A DNA stretch of 64,000 nt, taken from NCBI GenBank assembly GCA_949752745.1, contig OX457031.1, forward strand, positions 26,132,081 to 26,196,080, written 5' to 3'. The DNA comes from Protula sp. h YS-2021. Its lineage: Eukaryota > Annelida > Polychaeta > Sabellida > Serpulidae. The first letter of the stretch is position 1; each line of letters begins with the position of its first letter. A program made the position numbers and the translations under genes. This document shows positions 1 through 9,781 of the stretch, piece by piece. Under the pieces are notes generated by a model. It worked only from the letters and a program-made list of their open reading frames with translations, searched no databases and was not told where the DNA came from.

Positions 1-29
1 CAACAGACCCTAAAAAGTGCTGACCTCCC

Positions 30-200
30 CCCCCCAGGACATACTATGTACCGACCCCCCCCCCCCCTAGACCATACTATGTACCGACCCCCCCCCCCCA
101 GGACATACTATGTACCGACCCCCCCCCCCCCCCCAGGACATACTATGTACCGACCCCCCCCCCCCTAGACCATACTATGTACCGACCCCCCCCCCTAGGC
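30..200. repeat. Poly-C minisatellite, about 30-bp unit
   Basis: Five copies of a unit made of CATACTATGTACCGA followed by a run of roughly 10 to 15 C. The spacer before each copy alternates between AGGA and TAGAC forms. The C runs differ in length between units, as expected from slippage. The array lies just upstream of a TATATAAG box. It could fold as i-motif or G-quadruplex DNA, but that is inference. Confidence 0.9.
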
Positions 201-242
201 GAGCAACATTCTGTCAAGTCAGCTTCAGTTCCATCAGAGGGG

Positions 243-250
243 TATATAAG
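243..250 (+). promoter_or_regulatory. TATA box, probable promoter of the DNA polymerase B gene
   Basis: TATATAAG followed by GG. A start site about 30 bases on (near 273) would precede a short ATG-led exon at 342. The same TATATAAGGG string recurs at 4880 before the PC4-like gene, so it looks like an element-specific promoter word. No start site can be proven from sequence alone. Confidence 0.55.
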
Positions 251-341
251 GGATGAGCATACAGCAGTGACAGTCATTTAGGTGAGTGGAGCAAGGAAGT
301 ACAAGTTGTAGAACTACAATTGGATCACATCAGATCAAGGG

Positions 342-366
342 ATGGCATCCAGTGACAACTATTTCG
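342..366 (+). CDS. Putative first coding exon of the DNA polymerase B gene
   Basis: An ATG at 342 opens eight codons and one extra base, ending at a strong donor (GTAAGT at 367). The matching acceptor is TTCATTTCAG ending at 1186. Splicing the two keeps the polymerase reading frame (phase 1), which is the main support. The exon lies about 70 bases after the expected start site of the TATATAAG box at 243. A second good donor (AG/GTGAGT at 281-287) in the leader could be an alternative. The model is inferred from splice signals and phase only. Confidence 0.45.
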
Positions 367-725
367 GTAAGTGTTTATTGAAACTTTATAAATAAAAAGT
401 GAACTTTGTAAGCAAACTTTAGTTATTTGCATAATTGAAACTTTGTAAACAAACTGTGTAAACAAACTTTATAAACAAACTTTATAAATAAACTTTATAA
501 ATAAACTTTGTTAACAAACTTTGTAAACAAACTTTGTAAACAAACTTTGTAAACAAACTTTGTAAATAAACTTTATAAACAAAATTTGTAAACAAACTTT
601 GTAAACAAACTTTGTAAACAAACTTTGTAAACAAACTTTATAAACAAACTTTATAAACAAACTTTATAAACAAACTTTGTAAACAAACTTTGTAAACAAA
701 CTTTGGTTATTTGCTTAATTGATAC
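367..725 (+). repeat. 13-bp minisatellite inside the putative polymerase intron
   Basis: About 25 copies of a 13-bp unit close to AACAAACTTTGTA, with G/A variants (TTTATAA). The array begins right after the GTAAGT donor and ends near 725. The rest of the putative intron, to 1186, is non-repetitive AT-rich DNA plus two TATA cassettes. Confidence 0.9.
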
Positions 726-1069
726 TTTGTAAAACAATACCTTTCGTTATACTTGGTCGATTTATATGAATATTTCACTGTTTGATTCAGTTTTATGTAA
801 AGTTTTGTTATAAAGTAGTCATAGGCTATTTGCGCAGCTGGCTGTATGCATTTTTACCGCCATTACAGTGCTTCTTCGCGGATGAATACCATTTGGCAGA
901 CCATTTAACTTCACCGTCAGTTAACTTCACCGCTAGATGTCTCTGCTGTATAACAGCTGTACAACTGTAAGTGAGATATTCATATACACAAGTAAAATTC
1001 TGATGAGTCAGCATTTTTGAACAATTTTTGAACAAAGTTACACACCATATTTTGATTACATGGAAGTAG

Positions 1070-1077
1070 TATAAAAG
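1070..1077 (+). promoter_or_regulatory. TATA box in first of two duplicated cassettes
   Basis: TATAAAAG in the context CACACCAT...GAAGTAG-TATAAAAG-...GAGTGAAAC. The same order of words recurs about 75 bases downstream, around the TATA box at 1146. It may be an alternative promoter for the polymerase inside its putative intron. Confidence 0.4.
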
Positions 1078-1145
1078 CATGAGTGAAACATGTCAACTAG
1101 TCAACTAGTGATACATTCTGCTGAGTCAACACACCATTGAAGTGG

Positions 1146-1153
1146 TATAAAAG
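1146..1153 (+). promoter_or_regulatory. TATA box close to the polymerase B start
   Basis: TATAAAAG in the second cassette. A start about 30 bases on would fall near 1176-1185, before the ATG at 1213. This is a direct-promoter alternative to the spliced leader model. Both could operate, for example early and late. Confidence 0.45.
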
Positions 1154-1186
1154 GAAGAGTGAAACGTATATTTTACTTCATTTCAG

Positions 1187-4100
1187 TTCCAGCAGTTGAA
1201 GAAGCAACAACGATGGCAACAGTCTACTGTCATGATTGTGATGTGACATTTCCATCTCTGGAAGTGTTCGTGACACATACATGCAAACCAGCTAGGTTGA
1301 AACGTGCTCATGAAGAGCTTGTTGAGCAGATTGAAGCCAAGAGACGAAAGACCGTACAAGATGGTGTTGAAAGACCTGATCCAGTCCTCTGCGGTAAATG
1401 CACCAAGATATTTTCATCTTTGGATGCATTTGAGACACATGCATGTGCTGAGATGGAAAATGTGTCTCATGAAGAACAAAGAAAGAAAGAGACAGGACAA
1501 ATAGGCAGAGGCAGAAGAGTGAGTCTTGGTGAAAACGCGCAGGAAAGACGGTTTGAGCCTGAAGATGGATCGGATTTGCTACTCGAAATGCGACAACAAG
1601 AGAATAGAATCAAGAGACATTTGCTAGAAACGTTAAACCGTGGTATGAAATGGTACATTGTGGTACATGCACGCTTCAAGAAAATGACACCAAATGTTGA
1701 AGGCGTGATGGTAGAACAAGTGGATAATGCCTTCATCAGTAGTCCAACGTATGCAGCATACAATCCAACAGATATTGAGAAGGACTTGCCAGAAGCCTAT
1801 AAAGAATTGTTTACTAGGTTTGATGAACATGAGCGACAAGGCTCTGGCTGGGTGTTGGATAACATATTATTCATTGAAGTGCATACAGCGACGTCAGCGC
1901 CACTGGAAGCGAGCAGTTTTATCCCACTGCCGAAGAAAGTACAGAGTACAAAGGCTGTGTTAAACATTCAGAATAAAGACAACAAGTGCTTCTTATGGTC
2001 TGTACTGGCTCACCTTCACCCTTCAACAAACAACCCATACCGTGTGAATCAATACAAGCTATTTGAGAACGAATTGAAGGTGGAAGGCATGACATTTCCA
2101 ACACCGATTACAGACATTCCAAAGTTTGAAAAGGAGAATGATGTGTCCATTAACGTGTTTGGATATGAACATGATGTCGTTGTTCCCATACAACTCAGTC
2201 GAAACACCAGTGCGAGAGAAATCAACTTGCTTTTGATTAGCAATGACAAGACAAGACATTACTGCCTCATCAAGAATTTCAGCAGACTGATGGCTTATCG
2301 ATCAAAGCATAAGGCTACAGCATTTTATTGTTTCAACTGTCTTCATGGGTTTATGCGACAAGATCTGTTAGACAAGCATTGTGAAGTGTGTGGCAAGCAT
2401 GGCGCACAACGTTTATCATTTCCCAAGGAACCCTTCATCAAGTTCAAGAATGTAGCCAAACAACAGCGAGCGCCGTTTGTCATTTATGCAGACTTTGAAT
2501 GTTTCACGAAAAAGCATGAAGGAGACAAGTATCAACATCATCGTCCAAACAGCTTTGCCTACGTGGTTGTGAGCCAGTATGAGACACGCGCTCCAGTCCT
2601 GTATCGAGGCGATAATGCTGTGAAAGTCTTTTTAGACCATATGGTATATGAACGTGATCGTATTGTGCATGGTCTACAGCAGAAAAAGAAAATAGTCATG
2701 ACTTGTGAAGATGAAGAGCATTATAAGAACGCCACAGATTGCTACATTTGTCATGAGCCTCTAGGAGCAGATCGTGTGAGAGATCATGATCATATCAATG
2801 GCAAATACCGCGGAGCTGCACATAATGAATGCAATTTACAATTTCGATTTCGAAAAGATCAGCAGGATGTTGAAGATTCTTTCATCATTCCTGTCTTTTT
2901 CCACAATTTACGAGGCTATGACAGCCATTTGATCATGGAAGAAATTGGAAAGTTCAAAAATGAAACCATTACAGTCATTCCCAACACCGTTGAGAAATAT
3001 ATTGCATTCACCATGAGCAATCTGAAATTTACAGACAGCTTTCAGTTCATGAGTACTTCTCTACAGAAGCTGGTATCCAACCTGGCAGCAGAAGGGAAAG
3101 ACAACTTTTATCACATGACGTCACACATTCACGATAGTGACCAACAAGAGTTACTGTTGAGAAAGGGAGTATACCCTTATGATTACGTGGATGAGCCATC
3201 CAAGTTTGCTGAAACACAACTGCCGTCCAAGGACAAGTTTTACAGTCTACTCAGTGAAGAAGACATTAGCGATGAGGATTATGCGCATGCGCAGAAGGTG
3301 TGGGAGACATTCCACTGTACTACATTTGGCGAATACCATGACTTGTACCTGAAATCAGATGTGTTGCTGCTGGCTGACGTGTTTGAAAACTTTCGTCACG
3401 TATGTCTCAACACGTATGAATTAGATCCTGCTCACTACTATACAGCGCCAGGACTGTCGTGGGATGCCATGTTGAAAGCGACAAAGGTGAAATTGGAATT
3501 GATTAACGACATTGACATGTACCAAATGGTTGAACAAGGTCTACGTGGAGGAATATCTGTCATCACACACAAGTATGCGAAAGCAAATAACCCCTACGTA
3601 GCAGATTACGATCCCACGAAACCAACCAACTACTTGACGTACCTGGATGCAAACAACTTGTATGGCTGGGCTATGTCGCAAAGCATGCCGGAAAGTGGAT
3701 TTATGTGGGTGAGCGAGCCAGAATCCATTGACTTTATGGATGTGGATGAAGATGACGAGATTGGATACATTTTAGAAGTGGATTTGGAATACCCATATTC
3801 AATTCATGATCATCATAATCACTATCCAGTGGCTCCAGAACGGAAATGTGTGAAAGTGGGAGAATTGTCAAAACATAGTCAGAAGCTACGGAAAGATCTA
3901 GACATGAAAAGCAAGCCTAGTGAAAAGCTCATTCCCAACTTGTGTGACAAGAAGAAATATGTGCTTCATTATAGAAATTTACAGCAATATGTCTCACTGG
4001 GATTGAAAGTCACGAAGGTGCACCGTGCCATCATGTTTGCACAGAGCAAATGGTTGGCAAAATACATCTCCTTGAACACGGAAAAGAGAAAGTTGGCCAA

Positions 4101-4886
4101 GAACCCGTTTGAGAAAGACTTCTTCAAATTGATGAACAACTCGGTGTTTGGCAAAACCATGGAAAATGTAAGAAAACGCATCAATGTGGAACTTGTTCAC
4201 CAGGAAAAGCGGTTCAAGAAACTTGTGGCCAAACCTTCCTTCCACAAATTTAGAATTTTCAACGAAGATTTGACCGCGGTACATTTACGCAAAGTGGATC
4301 TGCTTCTGGATAAACCCATTCAAGTTGGGTTCACCATTCTCGACCTCAGCAAAGTGCTCATGTTCCACTTTCATTACAACTACATCATGACCAAGTATCC
4401 CGACGCCAAACTCTTGTTCAGCGACACCGACAGTCTATGTTATGACATAGAAACGGACGATATCTACAAAGACATGCAGGAAGATGCCGACTTGTTCGAC
4501 ACAAGTGACTATCCCCAGATCATTTCCTGCATTCCAACGTGAACAAGAAAGTGCTTGGGAAAATGAAAGATGAGACGGCGGGCATTCCCATTGAAGAGTT
4601 TGTTGGACTTCGGCCGAAAATGTATAGTATGATATATGGTGGGAAAGAAAAACGTACGGCTAAAGGCATCACTCGCGCGTGTCAAAGACGGATGAAACAT
4701 CAGCAGTATAGAGACAGTTTGTTCAACCAAACGCAAACGATGACTACAGGGCACATCATTCGAAGTCATGACCACCAGATTTTCTCGGAGAAGTTGAGGA
4801 AAGTGGCTCTCTCTCCCTTTGATGATAAGCGATATGTGATGAGTGATGGCTATTCCACTTTGGCGCATGGGCATTACAGTATATAA
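1187..4886 (+). CDS. Protein-primed-type DNA polymerase B with endonuclease VII insertion (frameshifted), Polinton/adintovirus-like
   Basis: Family B DNA polymerase of the organellar/viral protein-primed group, expected to replicate a Polinton/Maverick-like element. In order: two C2H2-like zinc motifs (about 1225-1285 and 1387-1445); a domain with NKCFLW (Cys at 1987) and a later HYC that may be papain-like; a further Cys-rich finger near 2320; exonuclease DxE (2491-2499); an inserted HNH/endonuclease VII module (2740-2855, with RDHDH and HNECN); NLxGYD (2905-2922) and YLxSDV (about 3346-3363); polymerase motif A DxNNLYG (from 3646), motif B NSxFG (4138-4152) and motif C DTDS (4423-4434). All catalytic motifs precede a single-base frame break at about 4512-4521. 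The conserved C-terminal thumb continues in another frame from about 4520 to the stop at 4884-4886. If unspliced, the best start is ATG 1213. The break could be decay or a sequencing error. No integrase or capsid gene is visible in this window. Confidence 0.88.
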
Positions 4887-4887
4887 G
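4880..4887 (+). promoter_or_regulatory. TATA box of the PC4-like gene, overlapping the polymerase stop
   Basis: TATATAAG followed by GG, matching the box at 243. Its TAA (4884-4886) is also the stop codon of the polymerase C-terminal frame. The PC4-like ATG lies 55 bases downstream, which fits a start near 4910 and a short leader. Confidence 0.55.
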
Positions 4888-4941
4888 GGGGAGACACTTC
4901 AACTTGAGAGTTAGTTGTGGTGTGAACACTGAAGCGTCAAC

Positions 4942-5289
4942 ATGAAAAGATCTGCAACAACGGATATGGATACTCTTGCTGATACAGTCAAAGACATGAA
5001 AGTGAAACATCCTGATACTACCATTAAGAAATTAAAAGTGGAGACGACGGTACCAACACCACAGTCGTGGGATGGAATGCTTTCTCTAGGCAATGGAAAG
5101 TATATCAAGATTATGAAACAAAGTAATGAAGGTGTGGTGAACATTCGCAAATACCTCAGAGATGAGGGGACTGGAAAAAACCGTCCAACGAAAAAGGGAA
5201 TTTTGCTGACAATACCTGAATGGAAAATGATGAAGAAGCAGGTGAAAGAAGTGGATAAAAGGCTTCGCAGACAAGACGACAAGTCATAA
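4942..5289 (+). CDS. PC4/Sub1-like single-stranded DNA-binding protein
   Basis: A 115-residue protein. Residues about 44-110 match the transcriptional coactivator p15 (PC4) fold: a GxxxL-GNGKYIKI strand, a GVVNIRKYL strand, a KKGILLT strand and a C-terminal helix (PEWKMMKKQVKEVDKRL). The first ~40 residues are Lys/Thr-rich and probably flexible. PC4-family proteins bind ssDNA and act in transcription, replication and repair. Next to a protein-primed polymerase, a role coating displaced single strands is plausible but inferred. It has its own TATA box at 4880 and ends 13 bases before the next ATG. The family call rests on pattern recognition and is fairly strong. Confidence 0.75.
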   Translation: MKRSATTDMDTLADTVKDMKVKHPDTTIKKLKVETTVPTPQSWDGMLSLGNGKYIKIMKQSNEGVVNIRKYLRDEGTGKNRPTKKGILLTIPEWKMMKKQVKEVDKRLRRQDDKS

Positions 5290-5302
5290 CAAGGTAACAA
5301 TC

Positions 5303-5674
5303 ATGAATGCACTCATGCTGAACGGTGGTGTTTACCTTACTGTCAATGAGAGGAATGAAGTGATACTAGATTCTAAGACAAGTTATCATCGGTTTAAACC
5401 TGAAGTGTGGAAAGACTTTAAAAACATACCGCTTGAAGCTGGGTTTAAACGTAGACTTGAAAATAAAGTGGAAGTGACGGTAGCTGAATATGATTCTAAC
5501 ATACGTGTAGAAATCTGTAGAAATCTTTTACAGGATTATCCAAAGGATTATAAGGGAGTTGTGCCAGATACACCATATACAGATTTGATCATCTTTAATA
5601 TCAAGAACTGGCGCGCAGTCTTACGATTCCTAGAAGCGATACAACATCCACTCTTCGCCATCTTGCGAGCATAA
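5303..5674 (+). CDS. Unknown small protein of the Polinton-like element
   Basis: A 123-residue ORF, not recognised. It starts 13 bases after the PC4-like stop, too close for its own promoter, so it probably shares a transcript or is reached by splicing. No signal peptide or membrane segment is visible. Strand-like stretches (GGVYLTVNE, KVEVTVAEYD) surround a helix-like HRFKPEVWKDF. This layout loosely echoes PC4 and also the start of the following ORF. Shared spacing and strand with the polymerase argue that it is real. Confidence 0.5.
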   Translation: MNALMLNGGVYLTVNERNEVILDSKTSYHRFKPEVWKDFKNIPLEAGFKRRLENKVEVTVAEYDSNIRVEICRNLLQDYPKDYKGVVPDTPYTDLIIFNIKNWRAVLRFLEAIQHPLFAILRA

Positions 5675-5729
5675 AAAACGTCTTTGCAGACAAGGAGACA
5701 GCTCATAGTTCATCTGACTGCTGGACGAG

Positions 5730-5945
5730 ATGGAAGACTTTTTAACGGAATATAAACCAATTACGCATGGGTTCTCATATCTGAGAAACGAATATGATGA
5801 CATTGTGCTAAGACATTTTGGACAGTATCTCGTCCTATCACTTGATGACCAATCCGTGTTGAAAGACCATCTAGAGAAGTTCAGGATACCTGGCTTTCTC
5901 CTGACAGTCTCAAATGAATTAGAAGTGCGTGTGACTGAGAACTGC
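5730..5945 (+). CDS. Unknown small protein, truncated by assembly gap
   Basis: The first 72 codons are visible before the run of N. It is acidic at the N-terminus (MEDFLTEYKP) and ends in a strand-like ELEVRVTEN that resembles KVEVTVAEY of the preceding ORF. The two may be divergent tandem paralogues, but the similarity is weak. An acceptor-like TTTGCAG just upstream (about 5685-5692) is noted. No function is assigned. Confidence 0.4.
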
Positions 5946-6145
5946 NNNNNNNNNNNNNNNNNNNNNNNNNNNNNNNNNNNNNNNNNNNNNNNNNNNNNNN
6001 NNNNNNNNNNNNNNNNNNNNNNNNNNNNNNNNNNNNNNNNNNNNNNNNNNNNNNNNNNNNNNNNNNNNNNNNNNNNNNNNNNNNNNNNNNNNNNNNNNNN
6101 NNNNNNNNNNNNNNNNNNNNNNNNNNNNNNNNNNNNNNNNNNNNN
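5946..6145. other. Assembly gap (200 N)
   Basis: A round 200-base run of N, so its true length is probably unknown. The Polinton-like gene run does not visibly resume after it. Sequence on the right may not be contiguous with the element. Confidence 0.99.
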
Positions 6146-6313
6146 GCTCCATCTGTAAAATTCCAAAGTAATATTATACTGCATTTTGAAAGGCATTTGC
6201 TACCTCAATCTAGTCTAGGACAATCCCCTCCCCAGACAACACCCCCCGACAACCCCCCCCCCCCCCCGAACATGCAAAATTCTTCTGTCTGGAACGAAAA
6301 TCTTTCCTGCCAT

Positions 6314-6571
6314 TTAGAATCTGATGTTGCGGGCAATTCCACGCAAATAGTCAACAATCTGTCGGTTTTCGAAGTCGCGGACTATTTGACGAATGCGCTT
6401 CGCAGAGTCGGCGTACTGGCGACGTGGTGGATCGGGCAAGTGGCCAACCATAATTTGACGTGGTGCACCGCGAACATTACTGCGGATCCGACCGATGTAC
6501 ACGTAAAAACCAACGACACCGGAATTTCTAGCTTTCATTCGTTTTTGCTGGCCCTGAGGTGGCCAACTTAA
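6314..6571. other. Open on both strands, possible degraded coding remnant
   Basis: Both strands are open here. The plus frame runs 6197-6571 with a proline run and several N-glycosylation-like sites. The minus frame runs 6538-6314 and is Arg-rich with a helix-like end. GC content is above the surroundings, which hints at former coding. I recognise neither product. It sits just after the gap and could be a relic of the left-hand element or unrelated. Confidence 0.25.
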
Positions 6572-6671
6572 AGTTTATTGGTTTGGATAAGGCATGTAAA
6601 TTGCAATTGCGACAATGTTGAAAGGACAATTACACGGCCTTCAATTAGAAGATAAAAGGGCAATAATTTGT

Positions 6672-6673
<2 letters not shown>

Positions 6674-6734
<61 letters not shown>
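6674..6734. repeat. (GA)n microsatellite
   Basis: An uninterrupted GA dinucleotide run of about 60 bases. The flanks to 9250 hold poly-G rich patches (6825-6860) and no supportable gene. Confidence 0.97.
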
Positions 6735-6737
<3 letters not shown>

Positions 6738-7449
6738 TACAAAGAAAAGAAACAATAAGAAAAAATAAAAATGAATTGGGGGTAATAGTCCTCGGGAGGA
6801 ATTGTCTTACGGGGAGAATTGTTCGGGGGGGGGGGGATTGTCGGGGGGGGGCTGACTGGGGGGAATTGTCCTGTTCCCTAGTGAGTGTGCTGTTCCCTGG
6901 ACCTTTTCATGTCACACCCTCTGAATGATGACCGAAATGTTGTAGGGTGAAGGAATTGAATAGCAAAACAAAAGTGAACCGGAAAGGCCAAAGTGACCTA
7001 TTGAAAACAAATAAAAAAATAAATGACGGACGTTACCTGTCTTTCTGCTTCATTTTTCTCACACATTCACCTTGGATTAAGTAACACGCGACATCGAGGA
7101 TATTCCTGGCCTAACACACACAGTGATTAAAATGCACAGCTGGTGAGACCAATACCTATCTCTTAAATACCTCAACAAATTGTTCTGTGTTGTCGTTACA
7201 CTGAGGAGATGTGAAAAACTACGGCAGTGTGGCCCAGAGCAGACAGTTCGCTGTCTCATTCCTTGAATAATAACACAAAAAATTAGTGTGAAACAAAATA
7301 ATAGCTGGGGAAACCTTCCGTCTTTTCTGCAGCAATATTTTCTATAGGGTTGCTATTTGGATTTTTTGGTCAATTTGACAAGCACTCGAAGTGCCAAACG
7401 ATTTCTATAAAAAATTCTTTGAAATTTATGCAGGAAGGATTTGTAGTTG
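6735..7449. other. Non-coding, no gene seen
   Basis: AT-rich sequence with G runs near 6825-6870. Only short frames without family resemblance were seen. Confidence 0.6.
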
Positions 7450-8044
7450 GTCAAACGTCTGTGCAATGTCGATTTTAGGTTGCGTCGTCGACCAGACCAA
7501 ATTCAAACATTAAATCTGGCTATAATTAGATTGTGATTAGTCTCGATCATAGATAGATCATCATCAACGTGTCAGAAATCGGCGCTGTATAAATGTCGGA
7601 GTTACAACCAAACAACGTCATGTACGCCATGGGAGGTCGCTTCAAAAATTGACCAAAATCAGGGCTTAAAATATGGGACTTTTAGGAGCTCTCAAGTTTT
7701 TTTCGGCCTACTCTTGAAGCATATTACGCAAAACATGGGTACTGAGGCGGGGGGAGGGGGATAAACTTTTCCCCGACCCTAGTGTTGAAAAATATTCATG
7801 GAAATTGACTTCATACACATCCTGAATTATCGGATGACTCAAAGGTTGGGGTTGGGTTATTTTGACACTTCATGATTGTCACTGTCGAGAAGGCGGTCCG
7901 TGATAAGTATTTTCAGGACGTCTTCATAAGGTCCAAAAGTAGACGTTGCTTTGACTTCCATAAGCAAAACAAACCCGATCCTGATCCGACTGCTGGCGCA
8001 ACGGCCACCCAACGTTGTCGAAACGCCACAGGATTTACTGGGTA
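7450..8044. mobile_element. MITE-like CCCAGTAAAC family, copy 1 (left end unclear)
   Basis: Contains family words: a paired ATGTCGATTT/GTCGTCGACC start, the core TATTCATGGAAATTGAC (near 7790) followed by an ATCGGATGAC block, and the right terminal sequence GGATTTACTGGGTA (8031-8044), the inverse of the family's left end. It has no ORF. The left boundary could not be fixed. Confidence 0.5.
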
Positions 8045-9250
8045 GCTGATAAACTCTTCAAGAAATATTATTTTTAGCCTTTACGTGTCTTTCCATTTGT
8101 GTGGGGGTAATGGGAAGAAGCCTATAGGGTGCTGATGGCCAATGCTAGCACAATGTGCCGGTTCGGGTTAATTAATTCAGTCATTAATGTGTCATTACTT
8201 ATCTTATGAATATTTATTATTTATGAATTCTTGGCATACGAGTTTATAACTTTAAGTCACACATCTTGGCACAGTACTAAAATACTGCCCACACACTGAA
8301 ACTCATAAGTAAATTAGTGTGAGAAAAACAAATAATCGAAAAAGTAATAAATAAATGGAACCTTTTACAATGGACAAGAGTTGAGGAGTTGAGAACTGAG
8401 GAGATGCCACCCCCTTCCCAAATCCCGCCCCCGGCCTCCTCGTCCGATCCAAAATCAGCTTTTTAAAAATATAAATTGAAACCAAACGACGTATTCTAAG
8501 TCACACACCTAACTGAAATTCTGAGCGGCTGGTAAAATCCTAGCCCCTTTAATATAAGTAATACAGGAGATGCTAACTTGTCGATTTAGTTTGCGATGGG
8601 CTTCTCAGTCTAGTCACTATGCTCCAAAAAAAAAAAAGAACAAACCCTATTGCAAAATCGTTTCCCTCATATCAACCAACGCAATTCTGCTCTTCAAAAA
8701 TAACCAAAACTAAATTTTCTCTACCCGTTGTCACAGGTCCTCAATTATAAAACTGCATGGCTGTAAATTCTACGAATAGGTCCTTTGGCGCGCATCTTAA
8801 TGAAGTTTCATTGCTCCCCTCGCTGTCTTCACTGCGTCGGTTTTTTGGGTAATGCCAAGATTTTCCCTCTCCATGTCAGCGGATATACGATTGATGTTTC
8901 TTGTGCCATATATTTCTGCGTCTATTAATAGCTTTAGCTGAGAGCACGAGAGATCAGCGCTAAAAAAGAGGTCTATGCAATGAACAGAGGGCGCCGCAGG
9001 TTTCCCTGTATCTCTTTTTCTTTTTGCAGCTCCACCGCATAAACATGGATAACTGACGTTTAGTACTGTGACCTCATTGGCCCTAACTAATTTTTGTTTT
9101 CATGTTTATGCGATGTGATACCGAAATATGTGTTGATGTCTCCGAAAAAACCCCCATATGAAGTGAAGATAAGTTTTTTTCAATGTAAACTTTTTAAAAA
9201 TATAAAAAACTAATTTCCTGCGTCTAATTGTTTAAGAAACATGACTATAT
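8045..9250. other. Non-coding, no gene seen
   Basis: AT-rich, with several short A and T runs. No conserved frame, repeat unit or RNA gene was recognised. Confidence 0.6.
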
Positions 9251-9781
9251 TTAACACTTGACAAGCCTTTGGCTTGCAAGGGTTATATGAATTTGTGCGA
9301 GCAAAATTCGTCCTTTTTTCTTCTTGACAGTTTTTCCGATTTTTTGTGTCTTCTTCTTCTCTGACACTATGGGCCCTACGACCATCAAACTTGGGACTTA
9401 TGAAGAGCTTGATCTGAACATGTGCATGTCACTTTTTATTTTCGTCTTTGATTTCGTTTTCTTTGTTAAAACGCCATGTGAAAAGAGTGTATTTTTTGCA
9501 AATAAATGTGTAGCATTTAACGACAGCACAGAATACACATTTGCTCAGTGAGCTTTGTGCGAGCTCTCACTGCGTAAATAGATAACAAGGCGTATGCCTG
9601 ATCAGTCAGTAAAACTTTTAAGTCAACAACAACCAAACACTTCTCGGCTTATAAGACGTATTCAAGCTGTGTTGTTTGCAATGAATTATTCAAGAAATAA
9701 CCCATTGAAGGAATTCAAGTATTTTTGCGTTTTAATTTTTGTCAAGTGTTTAACATTTCGCTAGCGGAATGAGCTTCTAGT
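9251..9781 (+). mobile_element. Helentron/Helitron2-like non-autonomous element, copy 1
   Basis: A ~530-bp repeat that begins TTAACACTTGACAA. The inverse, TTGTCAAGTGTTTAA, lies about 30 bases inside the right end. It is followed by a hairpin around CGCTAGCG and then GAGCTTCTAG at the end. This asymmetric inverted repeat plus 3' hairpin plus CTAG layout fits Helitron2/Helentron elements. No target-site duplication is apparent. Internal short frames are Phe-rich and are not proteins I recognise. Copies 2 and 3 share the same boundaries. Confidence 0.55.

Noticed and set aside
30..725. Regular repeats that could suggest a CRISPR array
   Set aside because: Units are head-to-tail minisatellites without unique spacers, and the genome is eukaryotic.
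9324..9551. Phe-rich 75-codon frame, with a counterpart at 11662-11943 on the minus strand
   Set aside because: Both lie inside copies of the same non-coding repeat. The similarity comes from shared repeat DNA, and copy 3 does not keep the frame.
9251..9781. piggyBac-like MITE with TTAA duplication
   Set aside because: TTAA occurs at the left end, but shared sequence continues about 30 bases past the right inverted repeat in all copies. So TTAA is not a target duplication there.
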